Notes under the pieces: generated by a model
What the model saw: the letters and a program-made list of their open reading frames with translations, nothing else
Databases searched by the model: none
What the model was told of the DNA's origin: nothing
NCBI GenBank assembly: GCA_016282415.1
Contig: JAEEKO010000034.1
Location: forward strand, 1 to 10,103
Reading direction: 5' to 3'
Origin: Caryophanales bacterium
Lineage (GTDB): Bacteria; Bacillota_I; Bacilli_A; RF39; UBA660
Length of the DNA: 10,103 bases
Translations under genes and position numbers: made by a program
Shown: positions 6,972 to 10,103 of the stretch, piece after piece
Layout of the letters: each line of letters begins with the position of its first letter
Numbering within the stretch: the stretch's first letter is position 1

Positions 6972-7715
6972 ATGATTTTAGAAGCAAAAGAATTGAGGAA
7001 GACATATAAATCAAGTAAAAATGTAGAAACCATAGCGTTGGATGGCATCACATTTGACGTAAAGAAAGGTGAGATGGTCGCTATAATGGGGAGTTCCGGG
7101 AGTGGGAAAACAACTCTCATCAATTCTATAGCGGGGTTACTCAAATTTGATTCCGGGAGAGTAGATATAGACGGAAACAATATACTTGAGATGAGCAAAG
7201 ATCAATTTGCTACTTTTCGCAGAAAGAATGTGGGGATCGTATTTCAAAATTATAATCTTTTAGATTGTTTAACTGTTGCTGAAAATATAAAAGTGCCATT
7301 GATTCTGGAAAAGGAAGCGGAAGATGAAATGGATATGAAAGTAAAAAACATCGCACAAATAATGGGGCTCGAGTCGGTTATGGATAAGTATCCTTATGAG
7401 ATTTCCGGAGGTCAGCAGCAGAGAGTAGGTATATGCAGAGCCATCATAAATAATGCAAAGCTAATTTTCGCGGATGAACCAACCGGAAATTTGGATTCTA
7501 AATCCACCAAGAATGTGATGGAATATTTTTCAAAAGTTAATAATGAGTTTGGTACAAGTCTGCTAATGGTGACTCATGATCCTGTAACTGCCAGTTATTG
7601 TCATAGAGTCATCTACTTGCAGGATGGGAAAATTGTTGCAGAAGTAAAAAGGGACGGTGATCGAACTGCATTTTATGAATCCATCATAGAAACTCAGAAG
7701 GAGTATATTAAATGA
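6972..7715 (+). CDS. ABC transporter ATP-binding protein, BceA/MacB-type
   Basis: This 247-aa ATPase is complete. The Walker A is GSSGSGKTT at residues 40-48, the Q-loop lies in VFQNYNLLDCLTV, the signature is SGGQQQR at 145-151, the Walker B is LIFADEPTGNLD around Asp168-Glu169, and the switch His is His202 in MVTHD. The NYNLLDCLTVAENI and FADEPTGNLD wording is typical of the BceA, LolD and MacB group, which works with FtsX-fold permeases. It overlaps the permease gene by four bases (ATGA), so the two are translationally coupled and form one transporter. In this locus it either exports or releases the mature peptide or protects the producer from it. GGAG about ten bases upstream supports ATG 6972. 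Confidence 0.95.
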   Translation: MILEAKELRKTYKSSKNVETIALDGITFDVKKGEMVAIMGSSGSGKTTLINSIAGLLKFDSGRVDIDGNNILEMSKDQFATFRRKNVGIVFQNYNLLDCLTVAENIKVPLILEKEAEDEMDMKVKNIAQIMGLESVMDKYPYEISGGQQQRVGICRAIINNAKLIFADEPTGNLDSKSTKNVMEYFSKVNNEFGTSLLMVTHDPVTASYCHRVIYLQDGKIVAEVKRDGDRTAFYESIIETQKEYIK

Positions 7716-9589
7716 CCACTATTATTGATCTAGTCGTTAGAATTCTTCTGACTAACATAAAAAAATATCGCTTATTCCTGATATGTAATATTTCTTCTAT
7801 AGCTATTCTGTTCAGTATGATTTCGCTTGTAAATAATAATAGTCTGATGGGTTCGGGAAATATCGATTCCATTATATCAAGCAATATTTATGCACCTACT
7901 TCGCTGGTTGTAATTTTCGTGGCTGCTTTTGTTCCATACACATATTCTTTATTGAAGAAAGATACATCCAGAGATTATGGGATTCTTAACTCTATAGGGA
8001 TGTTGGAAGAGGAAGTAAATATATGTATGCTTTTGGAGACATTAATATTGGGCGCATTTTCTGTTATAGGGGGCATACTGTTTGGTAATGTTTTGAGTTT
8101 AATTGTTTTCTTAATAGTGCATTACGGTATAGGAATGAGTGAACTGAAGTATGAGAATTCTTTGACGACGTATAGAATGATAGTCTTGTTCGCGGGAGCA
8201 CTCTATTTTGTGGTGTATGTGATAGATATCGTAAAGAGACGTTTATTGAATGCCACGGATATGATCATAAGCAAGAGAAAGTCGGAAAGCGGAACAGGAA
8301 GCTGTTTTCTTTTCTTTATCGGGGTAGTAATTGTATTTATTTCTTTCGTTAGTATGCTGTTTCTTTATGAGGAAAACAGTAACAGTGCCCTGATATGCTT
8401 TGCCTTATGTGTTCTGGGGATAATTGTTTTGTCAATGAATGCACAATTTATATTCAAAAAGGGGAGGAAAAAGAGTAAACGATTATTTCTGTTCAGTGAT
8501 TTTTTATATTATTTCAAGCGCAATATAAAGGTCGTTCTTGTTTCATTCGGAATGATATTTATGATACTTTTTTTTACTATGTTTACGCTTGTGACATTTC
8601 CCAATTTCAGTAATAACGCAGAAATATATAATCCTTATCATATCACTTATTCAGAATATCCGATCATGGAATGGCACCCGGAAGAGAGCGATTTAAAAGA
8701 TATGACGGAGAAGTTTGATACAGACATTACTTTTTATGAAAAGATAGACTACTTATATATTGGCGGGACACAGTTATTCTCGATAAATGATATTCGGAAT
8801 TATATATCAAATGAAGTCCATTTGGATAAAGGTGAGTGTATATATGTTAAATGTGAGTATTTGAATGATGGATACGAACATAACAAAACGAACAATAATA
8901 CTGAGATTGAAGTTGGGGGAAAATCTTTTGCAGTTAAAGAAGTTGTGTATGATATCTTGTTTGGTAAAAGTCTTTTAACGCAAGGGAAAATAGTACTTCT
9001 TTCAGATCGGGATTTTAAGGAATTGATGGAAGATAAAAATATATCTCCCAGCCGTTTATGTCTGCTCAATTTTTCGGATTACACGAAAACGATTGGCTTG
9101 GAGAAAGTGATCGTTGAGACGCTTGCAGAAGAAAATCCGGGTTTTAAAGCAAGTGATTTTATGATTACTTCTAGGGCTGTATCAAGCAGAAATGCGCGGA
9201 ACAGTTCGCTGTTCTTATTGTTTTTGGTAGCATATGTTTCAATTCTTTTCTATTTCAGCGTACTGATAATGATTCACTACAAATTCGAAATGGAAATCGA
9301 GGAAGAAAGACACAAAATGCAACTGTTACAGAGTATGGGAGCATCTGAGAGTGATGTTGGCCGTATGTTGTTTGAAAAAGTTTGTTTAATTTTCCTGACT
9401 CCTTTTTTGGGGGCCGTGATTCTCACGGTAATGTATGGCTATGGAACCAATTTTTCGTATGGATACGGATTTGTTGGAATCAGATACGCCATACTGGTTT
9501 CAATAGTCTGGTTTAGTATTATTGCTACGACAATAATCCTATATTATCGAAGATATATGAAACGATATGATCCGCAATATTTTCTTTAG
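7712..9589 (+). CDS. FtsX-fold ABC transporter permease, BceB-like, probable peptide export or self-immunity
   Basis: This 625-aa integral membrane protein has the BceB layout. About seven hydrophobic segments lie in residues 15-295, a hydrophilic, probably extracellular domain spans about 300-498, and three segments follow at about 500-521, 557-577 and 592-612. Two FtsX repeats are visible: DYGILNSIGMLEEEVNICML near residue 90, and RHKMQLLQSMGASESDVGRM near 535, each followed by a membrane helix. BceAB-type transporters detach or expel antimicrobial peptides from the membrane and are common in bacteriocin self-protection, so immunity fits at least as well as secretion. The large domain between segments 7 and 8 is where BceB proteins meet their peptide. 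The start codon overlaps the ATPase stop. It is the last gene of the operon; a terminator begins about 40 bases later. Confidence 0.92.
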   Translation: MTTIIDLVVRILLTNIKKYRLFLICNISSIAILFSMISLVNNNSLMGSGNIDSIISSNIYAPTSLVVIFVAAFVPYTYSLLKKDTSRDYGILNSIGMLEEEVNICMLLETLILGAFSVIGGILFGNVLSLIVFLIVHYGIGMSELKYENSLTTYRMIVLFAGALYFVVYVIDIVKRRLLNATDMIISKRKSESGTGSCFLFFIGVVIVFISFVSMLFLYEENSNSALICFALCVLGIIVLSMNAQFIFKKGRKKSKRLFLFSDFLYYFKRNIKVVLVSFGMIFMILFFTMFTLVTFPNFSNNAEIYNPYHITYSEYPIMEWHPEESDLKDMTEKFDTDITFYEKIDYLYIGGTQLFSINDIRNYISNEVHLDKGECIYVKCEYLNDGYEHNKTNNNTEIEVGGKSFAVKEVVYDILFGKSLLTQGKIVLLSDRDFKELMEDKNISPSRLCLLNFSDYTKTIGLEKVIVETLAEENPGFKASDFMITSRAVSSRNARNSSLFLLFLVAYVSILFYFSVLIMIHYKFEMEIEEERHKMQLLQSMGASESDVGRMLFEKVCLIFLTPFLGAVILTVMYGYGTNFSYGYGFVGIRYAILVSIVWFSIIATTIILYYRRYMKRYDPQYFL

Positions 9590-9610
9590 CATGAACATTG
9601 AATTCAGACA

Positions 9611-9687
9611 TTTACGAAAAAATACTAAAAAATGGCCTGTTTTAGGCCCGTTTTCGTAGTTCATCCACGTTTTTCGTAGTTCGTCCA
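9611..9687 (+). repeat. 77-bp direct repeat, copy 1 (terminator plus paired LytTR boxes)
   Basis: This stretch aligns without gaps to 9908-9984, 297 bp downstream; by hand I count 12 mismatches in 77. The differences fall in the hairpin loop and in the spacer between the two boxes, while both boxes are identical in the two copies. It closes the permease operon and begins the small-peptide transcription unit. Confidence 0.9.
9627..9654 (+). terminator. Intrinsic terminator of the maturation/transport operon
   Basis: GGCCT at 9634-9638 pairs with AGGCC at 9644-9648 around a GTTTT loop. An A-tract precedes it (9627-9632) and TTTT follows (9651-9654), so it could work in both directions. It lies shortly after the permease stop and touches the first LytTR box. 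Confidence 0.75.
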
Positions 9688-9724
9688 AAAACAATTGAAA
9701 GATAGACGCTTTATGAGAGATGAT
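9656..9724 (+). promoter_or_regulatory. LytTR-box promoter of the 26-aa peptide gene
   Basis: Direct repeats GTAGTTCATCCA (9656-9667) and GTAGTTCGTCCA (9676-9687) start 20 bp apart. TTGAAA at 9695-9700 begins 19 nt after the start of the second repeat, and after an 18-nt spacer GATGAT at 9719-9724 can serve as a -10. This matches the geometry upstream of the Cys-rich precursor. The start of transcription would fall near 9731, at the ribosome site itself, giving a very short leader. Confidence 0.75.
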
Positions 9725-9730
9725 GAATCT

Positions 9731-9740
9731 AAGGAGGAGG
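9731..9740 (+). promoter_or_regulatory. Very strong ribosome binding site of the 26-aa peptide
   Basis: AAGGAGGAGG, seven bases before ATG 9748, is among the best Shine-Dalgarno sequences in the window and is the main reason for accepting so short an ORF. Confidence 0.8.
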
Positions 9741-9747
9741 TGTTAAT

Positions 9748-9828
9748 ATGAATATATTCTCAATTCTTACATCCAATATAGAGGATTGGTGGCGAAGAAT
9801 ATTGCATTTGCCGCCGTACGACAAGTAA
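9748..9828 (+). CDS. 26-aa amphipathic peptide (candidate signal, PSM-like or leaderless bacteriocin)
   Basis: ATG at 9748 is preceded seven bases upstream by an extended ribosome site, AAGGAGGAGG at 9731-9740, and the ORF ends with TAA at 9826-9828. The product begins MNIFSILTSNIEDWWRR and ends ILHLPPYDK. On a helical wheel the residues Ile3, Phe4, Ile6, Leu7, Ile11, Trp14, Trp15, Ile18, Leu19 and Leu21 form one hydrophobic face, and Asn, Ser, Thr, Glu, Asp, Arg and His fill the other; a Pro-Pro ends the helix. There is no Cys, so it is not a substrate like the 55-aa precursor and has no AgrD-type thiolactone residue. It has its own LytTR-box promoter and terminator. Short amphipathic peptides directly under AgrA control, such as phenol-soluble modulins, are a known parallel. 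I do not recognise a family, and the ORF is too short for certainty. Confidence 0.68.
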   Translation: MNIFSILTSNIEDWWRRILHLPPYDK

Positions 9829-9851
9829 ATAATTGGAAAAAGAAAAAGGAA

Positions 9852-9880
9852 AATCCCGTCGAGAAATCGGCGGGGTTTTT
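9852..9880 (+). terminator. Intrinsic terminator after the 26-aa peptide
   Basis: AATCCCGTCGA at 9852-9862 pairs with TCGGCGGGGTT at 9867-9877 (11 pairs, two of them G-T) closed by a GAAA tetraloop and followed by TTTTT, GC and a second TTTTT. It lies 23 bases after the small ORF stop, so this ORF forms a transcript of its own of little more than 150 nt. Confidence 0.92.
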
Positions 9881-9907
9881 GCTTTTTGGAGCGACAAGAG
9901 AAGACAC

Positions 9908-9984
9908 TTTACGAAAAAAAACTAAAAAATGGCCCTTTTTTGGGCCTTTTTCGTAGTTCATCCAGAAAAATCGTAGTTCGTCCA
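9908..9984 (+). repeat. 77-bp direct repeat, copy 2 (terminator plus paired LytTR boxes)
   Basis: This is the second copy of the cassette at 9611-9687, gap-free and offset by 297 bp. The spacer between the two boxes differs in six consecutive positions, whereas the 12-bp boxes do not differ at all. It suggests that whole peptide-expression cassettes have been duplicated in this locus. Confidence 0.9.
9924..9951 (+). terminator. Second, possibly bidirectional terminator before the last LytTR boxes
   Basis: GGCCC at 9931-9935 pairs with GGGCC at 9942-9946 around a six-T loop, flanked by AAAAAA and TTTTT that extend the stem. It ends immediately before the first repeat of the third LytTR promoter and backs up the terminator at 9852-9880. 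Confidence 0.8.
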
Positions 9985-10021
9985 AGATAGATTGCATATG
10001 GGAGCCGGGTTAAGCAATCAT
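9953..10021 (+). promoter_or_regulatory. LytTR-box promoter of the gene at the window edge
   Basis: GTAGTTCATCCA (9953-9964) and GTAGTTCGTCCA (9973-9984) start 20 bp apart. TTGCAT at 9992 begins 19 nt after the second repeat, and an 18-nt spacer leads to AATCAT at 10016-10021. The positions match the other two promoters exactly, although the -35 and -10 are weak, as expected of an activated promoter. Transcription would begin near 10028. Confidence 0.7.
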
Positions 10022-10094
10022 ATTAGTGAGAGGGTTATTTGGCAGCTGTATCCAAACCATCAATCAAAACTATAACTAAAAGAAAGGAGAAGAA

Positions 10095-10103
10095 ATGTGG
10101 AAC
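10095..10103 (+). CDS. Start of a further gene, cut by window end
   Basis: AAGGAG at 10084-10089 lies five bases before ATG 10095 (MWN...) and seven before an overlapping GTG at 10097, so one of these is probably the start of the gene served by the third LytTR promoter, with a leader of about 67 nt. Only nine bases are visible. Given the pattern of the first two promoters it may be another small peptide, but the product cannot be told. Confidence 0.45.

Noticed and set aside
9712..9717. TATGAG as the -10 of the small-peptide promoter
   Set aside because: It lies only 11 nt from TTGAAA, and the spacing is not shared by the other two LytTR promoters; GATGAT at 18 nt fits all three.
9748..9880. 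trp-type leader peptide and attenuator (Trp14-Trp15 followed by a terminator)
   Set aside because: No competing antiterminator stem is apparent, the next segment is a new terminator and promoter rather than a biosynthetic gene, and the marked amphipathicity is not explained by attenuation.
9608..9985. CRISPR-like or IS-end interpretation of the repeats
   Set aside because: There are only two 77-bp copies with a gene between them; the inner boxes are regulatory direct repeats and the palindromes are U-tailed terminators. No transposase or array spacing is seen.
9767..9997. 76-codon minus-strand ORF across the small peptide and second cassette
   Set aside because: It is antisense through two terminators and the promoter boxes, has low-complexity Phe runs from the A-tracts and lacks a ribosome site. 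The other minus-strand ORFs under the main genes are likewise shadows of coding sequence.
10039..10103. TTG at 10039 opening a basic reading frame (MAAVSKPSIKTITKRKEKK) that faintly recalls a serine recombinase N-terminus
   Set aside because: The ribosome site is weak and the start would sit about 11 nt from the predicted transcript start; the ATG/GTG at 10095-10099 is better placed. It cannot be excluded because the window ends.

Overview
The window is AT-rich Bacillota DNA: compact same-strand operons, strong AAGGAGG ribosome sites, U-tailed intrinsic terminators and AgrC/AgrA-type signalling. The gene families point to an anaerobic clostridium, possibly Lachnospiraceae; this placement is inferred from gene content, not from a marker gene. 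All genes I can support are on the + strand. I read the window as an accessory locus for a Cys-rich ribosomally made, post-translationally modified peptide (RiPP) of the CcpM / CLI_3235-Clo7bot type, under a quorum-sensing-like LytTR switch.

Layout. 1-443: C-terminal part of a REC-LytTR response regulator cut by the window edge. 446-1732: AgrC-like membrane histidine kinase. 1770-2489: a second, complete REC-LytTR regulator, closed by a terminator (2502-2540). 2550-2619: a LytTR-box promoter. 2685-2852: a 55-aa precursor peptide with a TTG start and five Cys in a C-x-C-x-C-x2-C-x-C cluster. 2901-2936: a hairpin terminator or attenuator separating the precursor from its enzymes. 2971-9589: a six-gene operon of radical SAM/SPASM maturase (CcpM), TIGR04066-type P-loop maturation protein, acyl-carrier-related protein, cytoplasmic subtilisin-like protease, and a BceAB/MacB-type ABC ATPase and permease. 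9590-10103 holds no long gene. It contains two near-identical 77-bp cassettes, each a terminator followed by paired LytTR boxes. The first drives a 26-aa amphipathic peptide gene with its own terminator; the second drives a gene that starts at the window edge.

How it may work. The kinase probably senses an extracellular peptide and phosphorylates one or both regulators, which bind paired repeats of consensus GTMGTTYRTCMA. All three promoters share one geometry: repeats 20 or 21 bp apart, a TTG-type -35 starting exactly 19 nt after the start of the second repeat, an 18-nt spacer, and a -10 of form NATNNT. The precursor would be modified on its Cys cluster by CcpM with help from the P-loop and carrier-like proteins, trimmed by the S8 protease in the cytoplasm, and moved or resisted by the ABC pair. 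The 26-aa peptide could be the signal, a phenol-soluble-modulin-like effector or a leaderless bacteriocin. The family assignments are recognition from memory; the promoter geometry, precursor, small peptide and active-site substitutions are read directly from the sequence.
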